This document shows, in pieces, positions 1-5,898 of a stretch of 6,410 bases of DNA. The position numbers and the translations under genes are program-made. A model generated the notes under the pieces. The model made no database searches, was not told the origin of the DNA, and worked only from the letters and a program-made list of their open reading frames with translations. Origin of the DNA: Lentzea aerocolonigenes (lineage in GTDB: Bacteria; Actinomycetota; Actinomycetes; Mycobacteriales; Pseudonocardiaceae); contig NZ_JYJG01000569.1 in the NCBI RefSeq assembly GCF_000955955.1, positions 1-6,410 on the forward strand, in the 5' to 3' direction. The first letter of the stretch is position 1. The number at the start of each line of letters is the position of its first letter.

Positions 1-1049
1 TCCTTGGACAGGTCGTGTTCCTTGAGGAGTTCGCGCAGGTCGGCGCAGTTCAGGGCCGCGAGGGTCATGCCGTGGCCGTAGACGGGGTTGAGCGAGACGA
101 CCGAGTCACCGAGGGCGAGCAGGCCGCGCGGCCAGTTCGGCACCTTGTGGAACCGGTTCCAGCGGCTGCGCAGGTTGCCGACGCGGTAGATCGGCGAGGC
201 CGGGGTGGCGGTCTTGATGATCTCGGCGATGTCCTGGCACTCGAGTGTGGTGGCGTAGGAGAGGAAGCCGTCGTCGTCGGTCGGGGCCACGTCGCCGCCC
301 GCGCCGAAGAGGGTGACGAACCACCGGCCACCGTCCACTGAGGACACCGCGCCGCCGCGTCTGGTCGTGGGCGCGTGGGTGATCTCGTAGGCGGTCTTCC
401 AGTCGAGCTTGAGGTCGTGGTTCACCTGGTAGACGCGTGAGGTGTAGGTCAGGTGGCCGTTCACGATCATCGGGGCCGGGCAGTGCACGCCGAGCTCCGC
501 GAGCCACGAGACGAGCTTGCTGTCGCGGCCAGAGGCGTCGACGACGAGGTCCGCGTAGTCGGTGAAGGGCCGTCCTGCCCGGCTGCCCTGGACGCCGGTG
601 ATCGTGCCGCGGTCGTGCAGGAGTCCGTCGATCGTGACGCCGTCCACAAGGGACACGTTCGGCAGCCTCAGCACCCGGCGGCGGATGATCCGCTCGATGG
701 TCACGCGGGTCATCGAGTGGATGGTCAGGCCGATGGGGTCGCGCGGTGCCCACCCGGCCGGGGCGCGGCTCATGAAGTCGCTGCCGAGGTCGGCCTGGAC
801 CGCGCCCGCTGCCCTGAGTTCCACGCCGAGCTTGGGGAAGAGCGTTTCCAGGACGTCGGCGCCGCGCGCCAGCAGCGCGTGCGGGTGGTGGGCCTGGGGG
901 ATGCCTGCTCGGTGTTCGGTGTCCGCGGCGAGCTGGTCGCGTTCCACGAGCACGACGTCGCCGTACGACTCGGACAACACCCTGGCCGCCAGCAGTCCCG
1001 CGAAGCCGGCGCCGATGACCAGGGCGCGGTCGGAGTACATGGCGGTCAT
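1..1049 (-). CDS. FAD-dependent monooxygenase, MonCI/Lsd18 epoxidase-like (partial, 3' end beyond window)
   Basis: A class A-type flavoprotein monooxygenase that would use FAD, reduced by NAD(P)H, to hydroxylate or epoxidise an organic substrate; the substrate cannot be read from the sequence. I translated 349 codons in frame with no stop. The dinucleotide-binding motif GAGFAG lies at residues 13-18 with the ribose-binding Glu at 36 (VERD). The DASGRDS motif is at 171-177 and the second FAD motif, GDSVVSLNPVYGHGM, at 314-328. From memory, the segments around GIPQAHHPHALL and GDS..NPVYGHGM resemble the monensin and lasalocid epoxidases MonCI and Lsd18 more than aromatic hydroxylases. Those proteins are roughly 450-500 residues, so about a quarter is missing. 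The start at 1049 has only a distant GGGGAG 15 bases upstream; an in-frame ATG at 1040 is an alternative. It follows the response regulator on the same strand, but 219 bases with hairpins separate them, so its own promoter is likely. The family is fairly sure; the epoxidase reaction is inference. Confidence 0.85.
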   Translation of the reverse strand, partial: MTAMYSDRALVIGAGFAGLLAARVLSESYGDVVLVERDQLAADTEHRAGIPQAHHPHALLARGADVLETLFPKLGVELRAAGAVQADLGSDFMSRAPAGWAPRDPIGLTIHSMTRVTIERIIRRRVLRLPNVSLVDGVTIDGLLHDRGTITGVQGSRAGRPFTDYADLVVDASGRDSKLVSWLAELGVHCPAPMIVNGHLTYTSRVYQVNHDLKLDWKTAYEITHAPTTRRGGAVSSVDGGRWFVTLFGAGGDVAPTDDDGFLSYATTLECQDIAEIIKTATPASPIYRVGNLRSRWNRFHKVPNWPRGLLALGDSVVSLNPVYGHGMTLAALNCADLRELLKEHDLSK

Positions 1050-1098
1050 GCTGGCAGAGCAACGCTCCCCGATCGATCCCCCGAAAGTCCCTTAACCG

Positions 1099-1135
1099 GC
1101 GAGTCAGGACAGCTTTGGCAGATGTCCTGACTCGC
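1099..1135. promoter_or_regulatory. Perfect 13-bp inverted repeat upstream of the monooxygenase
   Basis: The arms GCGAGTCAGGACA (1099-1111) and TGTCCTGACTCGC (1123-1135) are exact reverse complements around an 11-base centre. The element ends 50 bases before the monooxygenase ATG and starts 128 bases past the response-regulator stop. No T-run follows on either strand. It could be a dyad operator controlling the monooxygenase, or a T-less actinobacterial terminator for the operon on its right. The sequence alone does not decide between them. Confidence 0.55.
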
Positions 1136-1154
1136 GTGCGGTCACCCCGCACGC
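1134..1154 (-). terminator. Possible hairpin terminator after the response regulator
   Basis: The arms GCGTGCGG (1134-1141) and CCGCACGC (1147-1154) form an 8-bp GC-rich stem with a 5-base loop. It abuts the 13-bp inverted repeat, sharing two bases. Read on the minus strand it is the first strong simple hairpin after the repeat tract behind the response-regulator gene. No U-tract follows, which is common for actinobacterial terminators but weakens the call. Confidence 0.35.
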
Positions 1155-1173
1155 CTTCAGCAGCAAGCCCCAG

Positions 1174-1257
1174 CCCAGCCCGGCCGCCTGGCCCAACCCG
1201 GCCCAGCCCGGCCGCCTGGCCCAGCCCGGCCCAGCCCGGCCGCCTGGCCCAGTCGGG
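1174..1257. repeat. Three tandem 28-bp repeats, G-quadruplex-prone on the minus strand
   Basis: Units lie at 1174-1201, 1202-1229 and 1230-1257. Each is built as CCCAGCCCGG, then CCGCCTGG, then a near copy of the first 10-mer (CCCAACCCGG, CCCAGCCCGG and CCCAGTCGGG respectively). The 28-base period is not a multiple of three, which argues against coding. On the minus strand, two stretches (1192-1209 and 1220-1237) each show four GGG runs separated by 2-base loops, the canonical G-quadruplex pattern. The array starts 12 bases past the response-regulator stop, so it would sit in that transcript's 3' untranslated region. Confidence 0.85.
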
Positions 1258-1268
1258 CAGCGCGGCCG

Positions 1269-1922
1269 TCAGGGCCCGGTCACCAGGCCCTCGCGCACCG
1301 CCCACAACGCCGCTTGCGTCCGCGATGCCAGCCCGAGCTTGTTCAGCACGTTCGACACGTGCGTCCGAGCGGTCCGCTCCGAGATCACCAGCGCGTCGGC
1401 GATGTCCCGGTTCGACTTCCCGTGCGCCACCAGCACCAGGATCTCCCGCTCCCGAGGCGTCAGCGCGGTGGCGGTCCGCTGCGGCGCGACCAAGGACCGC
1501 GTCAACGTCCGCGCGACAGCCGGGTCGAGGTGCACCTGCCCCCGCATCGCCGCGCGGACCGCGGCTCCGACCTGGTCCGCCTCGGCATCCTTCAGCAGAT
1601 AGCCCGCGGCTCCGGCCTCCAGCGCGACGTGGACGCGTTCGGCCTCGGAGAACGACGTCAACGCGACCACCTCGACCTGCGGGTAGAGCTGCTTGATCGC
1701 CTTGGTGGCGCCGATTCCGTCGAGGCGGGGCATCAGGAGATCCATCAGCACGACGTCGGGCAGGTCGCCCGCGGTGGCGCGGGCCGCGAGCTCGTCGAGG
1801 GCGGCCTGGCCGTCGCCCGCCTCGCCGACGACCTCGATGTCGTCCAGCATCTCGAAGAACGCCCGCATGCCGCGCCGCACGACCGCGTGGTCGTCGACGA
1901 GGAACACCCGGATCGTGCTCAT
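1269..1922 (-). CDS. NarL/FixJ-type (LuxR-family) response regulator
   Basis: A 217-residue cytoplasmic two-component regulator that would bind DNA once phosphorylated by its partner kinase. The receiver domain covers about residues 3-125: acidic pocket D10 and D11, phospho-acceptor D61 in VVLMDLLMP, switch threonine T89 (ALTSF) and lysine K111 (LLKDAE). A short linker leads to a LuxR-type helix-turn-helix at about 152-215 that begins LTPREREIL and contains SERTARTHVSNVLNKLG. All catalytic positions are present and the length is normal. The ATG overlaps the kinase stop as ATGA, and an AGGAGAG ribosome site (1928-1934) lies five bases upstream inside the kinase gene, so translation is likely coupled and the pair is almost certainly cognate. 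Target genes are unknown; by analogy with CrbR, partner of the SSF-kinase CrbS, they could include acetate or other carboxylate metabolism genes, which is only inference. Confidence 0.95.
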   Translation of the reverse strand: MSTIRVFLVDDHAVVRRGMRAFFEMLDDIEVVGEAGDGQAALDELAARATAGDLPDVVLMDLLMPRLDGIGATKAIKQLYPQVEVVALTSFSEAERVHVALEAGAAGYLLKDAEADQVGAAVRAAMRGQVHLDPAVARTLTRSLVAPQRTATALTPREREILVLVAHGKSNRDIADALVISERTARTHVSNVLNKLGLASRTQAALWAVREGLVTGP

Positions 1923-4471
1923 CGCTGCTCTCCTGCCGTTCCTGAGGGCACCTCTGACGGGAGGACCGCCCGGATCGTGGTGGATCCGCTCGGGGTGCTG
2001 TCGACGACGAGGTCGCCGCCGATCCGTTTCATCCGCTCCCGCATGCTCACCAGGCCCATGCCGTTGGAGGAGACCGTAGCGGGGTCGAATCCCGTTCCGT
2101 CGTCGGCGACTTCGATCACCACGCCGTCGTCCTCGAAGAGCGTGATGTCGATGCGCGAAGGCCCTGCGTGCTTGATGGCGTTGTGCACGGCTTCCTGCAC
2201 CACGCGGAACATCTCCTCCTCCGCGCGATCGTCCAGCGACAACCGGTAGCCCGGCGCTTCGACGGCGATGTCGACTCCTTCGCGGGAGGCGATGGCGGCG
2301 GACTGTTTGCGGATCGCCTCGGCCAGGCCGTCCTCGCGCAACGCGTCGGGACGGAGCTGGAAGAGCGAGGCGCGCATCTCGGCGAGGGCGTCCTGGGTGA
2401 GGCTGCGGAGCTCGGTGATGCCGCGCGCGACCGGGCCGTCGGGGTCGCCACCCTGCTTGTGCAGTGCGAGTTCCACGGCTCGGGTGTGCAGGGTCATCGA
2501 GAACAACGCCTGGGACACCGAGTCGTGCAGCTCGCGGGCGAGGCGGTGGCGTTCCTCGAGAGCCGCTACCTGGGAGGCCTCGTCGAGCATCTCCATGACC
2601 TCTTCGACGCCGAGCTGTTCCTCGCCCGCCACGGAGGTGAGCATCATTCGCGCGGACGCCGCACCGACCGCACCGGCGAGCACGGTCTCGACGTGGTGCA
2701 CGAGATCGGCGTCCGCGTCCTGCTCGGATGTCACAGCGGACTCGAGGTCGACACCTTCCAGTGCTTTGGCCGCCGCTCGCCGGCCCATCGAGCGGACCAG
2801 GACCTCGTGCAGTGCCTGCACCGACACGCGGTTGCGCCACAACCGAGGACGTGTCGGGTCGTTGAGCGCGTCGACGAAGAGGACGGCTTGTGCTTGTTCG
2901 CGGGCCTGCGGGCGGCCGAGGAGCGACACCGTGACGTAGCAGCCGACGTTGACGAGCATGCTCCAGAACATGCCGTGGCTGATGTTGTCCATGCCGGTGA
3001 TGCCGAGAAGGTGTTCCGGGCGCAGCGCCCCGATGCCGAACGGGCCGTGGTCGAGGAAACCGCGCGGGACCCAGCCGGTGGCGGCGAAGTTGGGCAGCAG
3101 CAACGTGTACGTCCACACCGCGAACCCGCCGAGCAGGCCCGCCATGACGCCGTTGCGGGTGCCGCCCTTCCAGTACAGGCCGCCGATGATCGCGGGCGCG
3201 AACTGCGCGACGGCCGCGAACGACACCAGGCCCATCGACACCAGGGCCGCGCTCTCTCCTGCGAGGCGGAAGTACCCGTAGCCGAGCAGCATGATCGCCA
3301 CGATCGACAGCCGGCGGGTCAGCAGGATCAGCTTGGCGAGACGGCCTTCGTAGCCGCGGCGCAGCAACATCGGGACGACGATCGAGTTCGACACCATCGT
3401 GGACAGCGCGACCGTCTCGACGATGATCATGCCGGTCGCCGCGCTCAGGCCGCCGACGAAGACCAGCAGTGCCAGCACGTCCAGTCCCGCGGCCATCGGC
3501 ACGGTGAGCACGAAGGTGTCGGCCTCGGCGCCGGAACCGAACCGCAGCAGGCCCGCCGCGGCGATCGGCAGCACGAAGACGCTGATCAACAGCATGTACA
3601 GCGGTGTCATCCACATGGCCTGCCTGACGTGGCGCTCGTCGACGTTCTCGACGACGCCGACCTGCCACTGGCGGGGGAGCAGCACGATCGCGAAGAGCGA
3701 CAACACGTTCAGCCACACCCAGGTGCCGGTCGAGTCGCCGAGCGTGAACAGCGAGTCGTGCCCGGCCTGCTTCGCCTGACTGAACAGGTCGCCGAAACCG
3801 CTGTAGAGGCCCCACGTCACGGTGATGCCGGCGGCGACGAACGCCACGAGCTTCACGACCGACTCGAACGCGATGGCGGTGACCATGCCCTCGTGGCGTT
3901 CGGTGGCGTCGAGATGCCTGGTGCCGAACAGGATCGTGAAGCCGGCGAGCAGCAGCGCCACGTACAGCGCGGTGTCTTCGAGCACCGGCACCTGGCCCAG
4001 CGCGGACGACGGTGTGATCGCCGGTGCGCGGCGGATGATCTCGAAGGTGTTGGAGACGGCCTTGAGCTGCAGGGCGATGTACGGCACGACGCCGACGACC
4101 GCGATCGCCGCGATCAGGCCGCCCAGCCGCACGCTCTTGCCGTAGCGGGCGGACACGAAGTCGGCGAGCGAGGTGATGCGGTGGCGGTGGCTGATGTGGA
4201 TGATCCGGCGCAGCACCAGCCAGCCGAGTGCGAGCATGATCGTCGGGCCGAGGTAGATCGACAGGAAGCCGACGCCCGTGGAGGCCGCGCGGCCGACGCT
4301 GCCGTAGTAGGTCCACGACGTCGCGTAGACGGCCAGCGAGAGCGCGTAGATCGTGCCGCGGCCGACGATGCTCCGGCCGGCGTCGGCGCGGCGGTCGCCG
4401 TAGAACGCGATCGCGAACAGCACGCCGAGGTAGGCGACGGACACACCGATGATCAACCACGTCTGGAGCAC
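1919..4471 (-). CDS. Sodium:solute symporter-like sensor histidine kinase (SSF-STAC-HisKA_3-HATPase)
   Basis: An 850-residue inner-membrane sensor kinase. Residues 1 to about 520 form an SLC5/SSF transporter fold with roughly 13 hydrophobic helices; the conserved stretch LLPRQWQVGVVENVDERH (264-281) and the region GGLSAATGMIIVETVALS (340-357) are typical of the CbrA-like SSF branch. Residues about 545-615 match the STAC linker known from SLC5 kinases, with LAGAVGAASARMMLTS at 598-613. A short helical stretch (about 619-640) leads to the HisKA_3 box RHRLARELHDSVSQ with phospho-histidine H649. The ATPase domain has its N-box at EAVHNAIKHAG (N764) and G-boxes at DDGTGFD (790-796) and NGMGL (803-807). 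All kinase motifs look intact. The GTG start at 4471 is six bases past the upstream gene's stop and lacks a strong ribosome site, suggesting coupling. Gram-negative relatives CbrA and CrbS use HisKA-type kinases; here the kinase is NarL-type, matching the downstream regulator. The transported or sensed solute is unknown, and whether it still transports is open. Confidence 0.95.
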   Translation of the reverse strand: MLQTWLIIGVSVAYLGVLFAIAFYGDRRADAGRSIVGRGTIYALSLAVYATSWTYYGSVGRAASTGVGFLSIYLGPTIMLALGWLVLRRIIHISHRHRITSLADFVSARYGKSVRLGGLIAAIAVVGVVPYIALQLKAVSNTFEIIRRAPAITPSSALGQVPVLEDTALYVALLLAGFTILFGTRHLDATERHEGMVTAIAFESVVKLVAFVAAGITVTWGLYSGFGDLFSQAKQAGHDSLFTLGDSTGTWVWLNVLSLFAIVLLPRQWQVGVVENVDERHVRQAMWMTPLYMLLISVFVLPIAAAGLLRFGSGAEADTFVLTVPMAAGLDVLALLVFVGGLSAATGMIIVETVALSTMVSNSIVVPMLLRRGYEGRLAKLILLTRRLSIVAIMLLGYGYFRLAGESAALVSMGLVSFAAVAQFAPAIIGGLYWKGGTRNGVMAGLLGGFAVWTYTLLLPNFAATGWVPRGFLDHGPFGIGALRPEHLLGITGMDNISHGMFWSMLVNVGCYVTVSLLGRPQAREQAQAVLFVDALNDPTRPRLWRNRVSVQALHEVLVRSMGRRAAAKALEGVDLESAVTSEQDADADLVHHVETVLAGAVGAASARMMLTSVAGEEQLGVEEVMEMLDEASQVAALEERHRLARELHDSVSQALFSMTLHTRAVELALHKQGGDPDGPVARGITELRSLTQDALAEMRASLFQLRPDALREDGLAEAIRKQSAAIASREGVDIAVEAPGYRLSLDDRAEEEMFRVVQEAVHNAIKHAGPSRIDITLFEDDGVVIEVADDGTGFDPATVSSNGMGLVSMRERMKRIGGDLVVDSTPSGSTTIRAVLPSEVPSGTAGEQR

Positions 4472-4487
4472 GTCGGATCATCCCGAC
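4472..4487 (-). promoter_or_regulatory. Small hairpin directly before the kinase GTG start
   Basis: On the minus strand GTCGG, loop GATGAT, CCGAC forms a perfect 5-bp stem ending one base before the GTG. The loop and stem include the stop codon of the small membrane protein and the position where a ribosome site would be. Ribosomes finishing the upstream gene would open it, which fits translational coupling. The stem is short and may be chance in GC-rich DNA. Confidence 0.3.
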
Positions 4488-4687
4488 CGGCGCACGAGGA
4501 GGGCGACCAGTGCGATGACGACGAGCCAGGCGCCGAAGAGGTAGGCCGCGACGGCCGGCACGCCCGCGATGGTGCCCCCGTTGTTCGCGACGGTGAGCAG
4601 GGGCGGTAGGAAGAGCACGAAACCGGTTGTCGCCGCGAGGATTGTCAGCCCGGTGAACCGCTTGTCATCCCTGGCGCGTCGTCGCAC
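4478..4687 (-). CDS. Small two-helix membrane protein encoded just upstream of the SSF kinase
   Basis: A 69-residue hypothetical membrane protein whose family I do not recognise with certainty. Two hydrophobic segments at about residues 13-34 and 45-65 are joined by a short polar turn (NNGGTIAG). The basic N-terminus (RRRARDDKR) and the RRSG tail suggest both ends are cytoplasmic. The GTG start at 4687 has an in-frame TGA two codons upstream and GAGGG nine bases before it, so a longer start is excluded. The stop lies six bases before the kinase start, so the two are co-transcribed. Many SSF transporters are encoded beside small two-helix partners (DUF485 and DUF4212 types); size and position match that pattern, so a subunit or modulator of the kinase's transporter domain is a reasonable inference. 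Homology to those families cannot be confirmed here. Confidence 0.85.
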   Translation of the reverse strand: MRRRARDDKRFTGLTILAATTGFVLFLPPLLTVANNGGTIAGVPAVAAYLFGAWLVVIALVALLVRRSG

Positions 4688-4815
4688 CCGTCACCACCCT
4701 CACGACTCACCGGTGAACCGATTTGGCGAGCGTAGTACGAATGGAGGAAAGCGGCGAAGCAGACGTGACAGAATTTCATGCTATTCGCGCAATGCGGCTG
4801 TTTGGGGGAACTGTT
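4688..4815. promoter_or_regulatory. Divergent intergenic region between sensor operon and phosphatase gene
   Basis: These 128 bases separate the minus-strand sensor operon from the plus-strand phosphatase-like gene and must hold at least one promoter for each. The part from about 4765 to 4810 is noticeably less GC-rich than the surroundings. I could not find a convincing paired -35/-10 on either strand. The semi-palindrome CGGTGAACCG at 4711-4720 repeats exactly at 4651-4660 inside the small membrane-protein gene, 60 bases away. An upstream extension of the phosphatase frame (TTG 4723, ATG 4741) is open but not favoured. Confidence 0.5.
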
Positions 4816-5223
4816 GTGAAGATCGTCGAACTACCCGACGGGGCCGTGGTCACGGGGCGTGGCCTGCGGGACGGCAAGATCGTGGAACCGCATCCCCAGT
4901 ACGGGGTGTATCTGCAGCCACGACCTGTCGACGTGCCGTGGCCGCACGACTGGATCGACTGGCCGGACTTCCGTCTTCCGCGCGATCACGACGCCGCGAT
5001 CAAGTTGATTCGCGCATTGCACGCCCGTGCGTTGTCCGGAGAACGCGTCGAGGTGGCGTGTAGTGGTGGTGTCGGCCGCACTGGAACCGTGATTTCCTGC
5101 CTCGCGGTGCTGGCCGGTGTGCCCGCTGATGAGGCCGTGGCGTGGACGCGCGCGAATTACCACCGGCGCGCTGTCGAGACGCCTTGGCAAAAGCGCTGGG
5201 TCAGGCGTTTTCCGGCTGACTAG
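4816..5223 (+). CDS. Protein-tyrosine-phosphatase-like protein (CX5R type)
   Basis: A 135-residue cytoplasmic protein with a cysteine-phosphatase fold. The P-loop is ACSGGVGRTGT with nucleophile C82 and R88 (C-x5-R); the usual His before Cys is Ala. WPDF at residues 49-52 resembles the WPD loop with D51 as candidate general acid. ETPWQKRW near the C-terminus carries Q124, which could act as a Q-loop residue. I chose the GTG at 4816 because GGGGGAA (4804-4810) sits five bases before it and because, from memory, actinobacterial relatives begin with a short lead into LPDG..V.GRGLR. Earlier in-frame starts (TTG 4723, ATG 4741, ATG 4792) would add an unconserved-looking tail. It could dephosphorylate Tyr or Ser/Thr proteins or small phospho-compounds; the substrate is unknown. 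It is divergent from the sensor operon and convergent with the MOSC gene, so it is a single-gene unit. Confidence 0.88.
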   Translation: MKIVELPDGAVVTGRGLRDGKIVEPHPQYGVYLQPRPVDVPWPHDWIDWPDFRLPRDHDAAIKLIRALHARALSGERVEVACSGGVGRTGTVISCLAVLAGVPADEAVAWTRANYHRRAVETPWQKRWVRRFPAD

Positions 5224-5888
5224 GAATCGAGCTCGACCACGTTGCGCTTGTGCACGAGCTCGATCACCTGGGGCGGCACCGAGTCCCCCGCCTCCAGCAG
5301 GCGGGGGAGCAGCTCCGCCTCCGTGGTCAGGGCGCGGAACATCAGCTCGACCGTGACGTCGTGGTCCGGCCGCTGCACGACGCTGATCTCGTCACCGGGC
5401 GCGAACTGCCCGGCCTCGATCACGCGGAAGTAGGCGCCGGGCCGGTTGACCTGCGTGAACCGCTTCACCCAGCCTCTTTGGCCGAGAAAGCTCGCGAACG
5501 TCCGGCACGGGATGCGAGGCCCGGAGACCTCCAGCAACGCGGTGCCGACCCGCCAGAGCTCGCCGACGAGGGCGTTCGTGTGGTCGATGCCCTGGGTGGT
5601 GACGTTCTCGCCGAACTGCCCGTTGCGCAGATCCACGCCGAGCTCGGCCTGCCACCAGTCGAGGTCCTCGCGCGCGTAACCGTAAACCGCCTGGTACTCG
5701 CCGCCGTGGGCAGTCCAGTCGCCGATCACGTCACCCGCGATGCCGCTGCCGGCGCCACCCTTCTCAACGGGCGGGCGAACGTCCAGCGGCCCGTCCACCG
5801 GGCGCTTGTCGATGGCGGTGACGCCCGCGCGGGCGTAGTCGACCGGGATCGTCTTGGACGCGATGTTCAGCGAGAGCACGACGGGCAT
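5220..5888 (-). CDS. MOSC-domain protein, YiiM-like
   Basis: A 222-residue cytoplasmic protein of the MOSC family (molybdenum cofactor sulfurase C-terminal domain). Family members bind molybdenum cofactor or move sulfur; E. coli YiiM belongs to N-hydroxylated base detoxification. The MOSC core covers about residues 25-172: HGGEYQAVYGYAREDLDWW (61-79), the signature GQFGENVTTQGID (90-102), and GPRIPCRTF with conserved C128, the presumed cofactor ligand. The last 45 residues or so look like the three-helix domain that ends YiiM proteins. The ATG at 5888 is ten bases past the MerR stop and has no clear ribosome site, so it is probably translated by coupling as the second gene of that operon. Its TAG stop shares the palindrome CTAG with the convergent phosphatase stop. 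Family assignment is strong; the specific substrate is not known. Confidence 0.92.
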   Translation of the reverse strand: MPVVLSLNIASKTIPVDYARAGVTAIDKRPVDGPLDVRPPVEKGGAGSGIAGDVIGDWTAHGGEYQAVYGYAREDLDWWQAELGVDLRNGQFGENVTTQGIDHTNALVGELWRVGTALLEVSGPRIPCRTFASFLGQRGWVKRFTQVNRPGAYFRVIEAGQFAPGDEISVVQRPDHDVTVELMFRALTTEAELLPRLLEAGDSVPPQVIELVHKRNVVELDS

Positions 5889-5898
5889 GAGCCCGAGG

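Noticed and set aside
1174..1257. CRISPR array
   Set aside because: The 28-bp units are directly adjacent with no spacers and are made of internal 10-mers, so they are a simple tandem repeat.
106..1305. A 399-residue minus-strand frame across the repeat tract and the monooxygenase
   Set aside because: It begins in the response regulator's end, reads through 28-bp repeats and gives Arg/Pro-rich sequence, while the monooxygenase frame has intact FAD motifs over the same bases.
1269..4481. A 1070-residue minus-strand open frame covering the kinase and regulator
   Set aside because: Upstream of 1922 it runs in a different frame from the kinase and reads as Arg/Pro/Ala-rich noise; only its last 217 residues are a real protein (the response regulator). 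The kinase frame has clear domains across the same DNA, and the lack of stops is a GC effect.
2168..4609. An 813-residue plus-strand open frame antisense to the kinase
   Set aside because: The translation is His/Arg/Asp/Ala-rich with no domain pattern and no ribosome site; it is the antisense shadow of a GC-rich gene.
4723..4815. Longer N-terminus for the phosphatase-like protein from TTG 4723 or ATG 4741
   Set aside because: The added 25-31 residues look unlike the family, and the GGGGGAA site five bases before GTG 4816 marks a better start.
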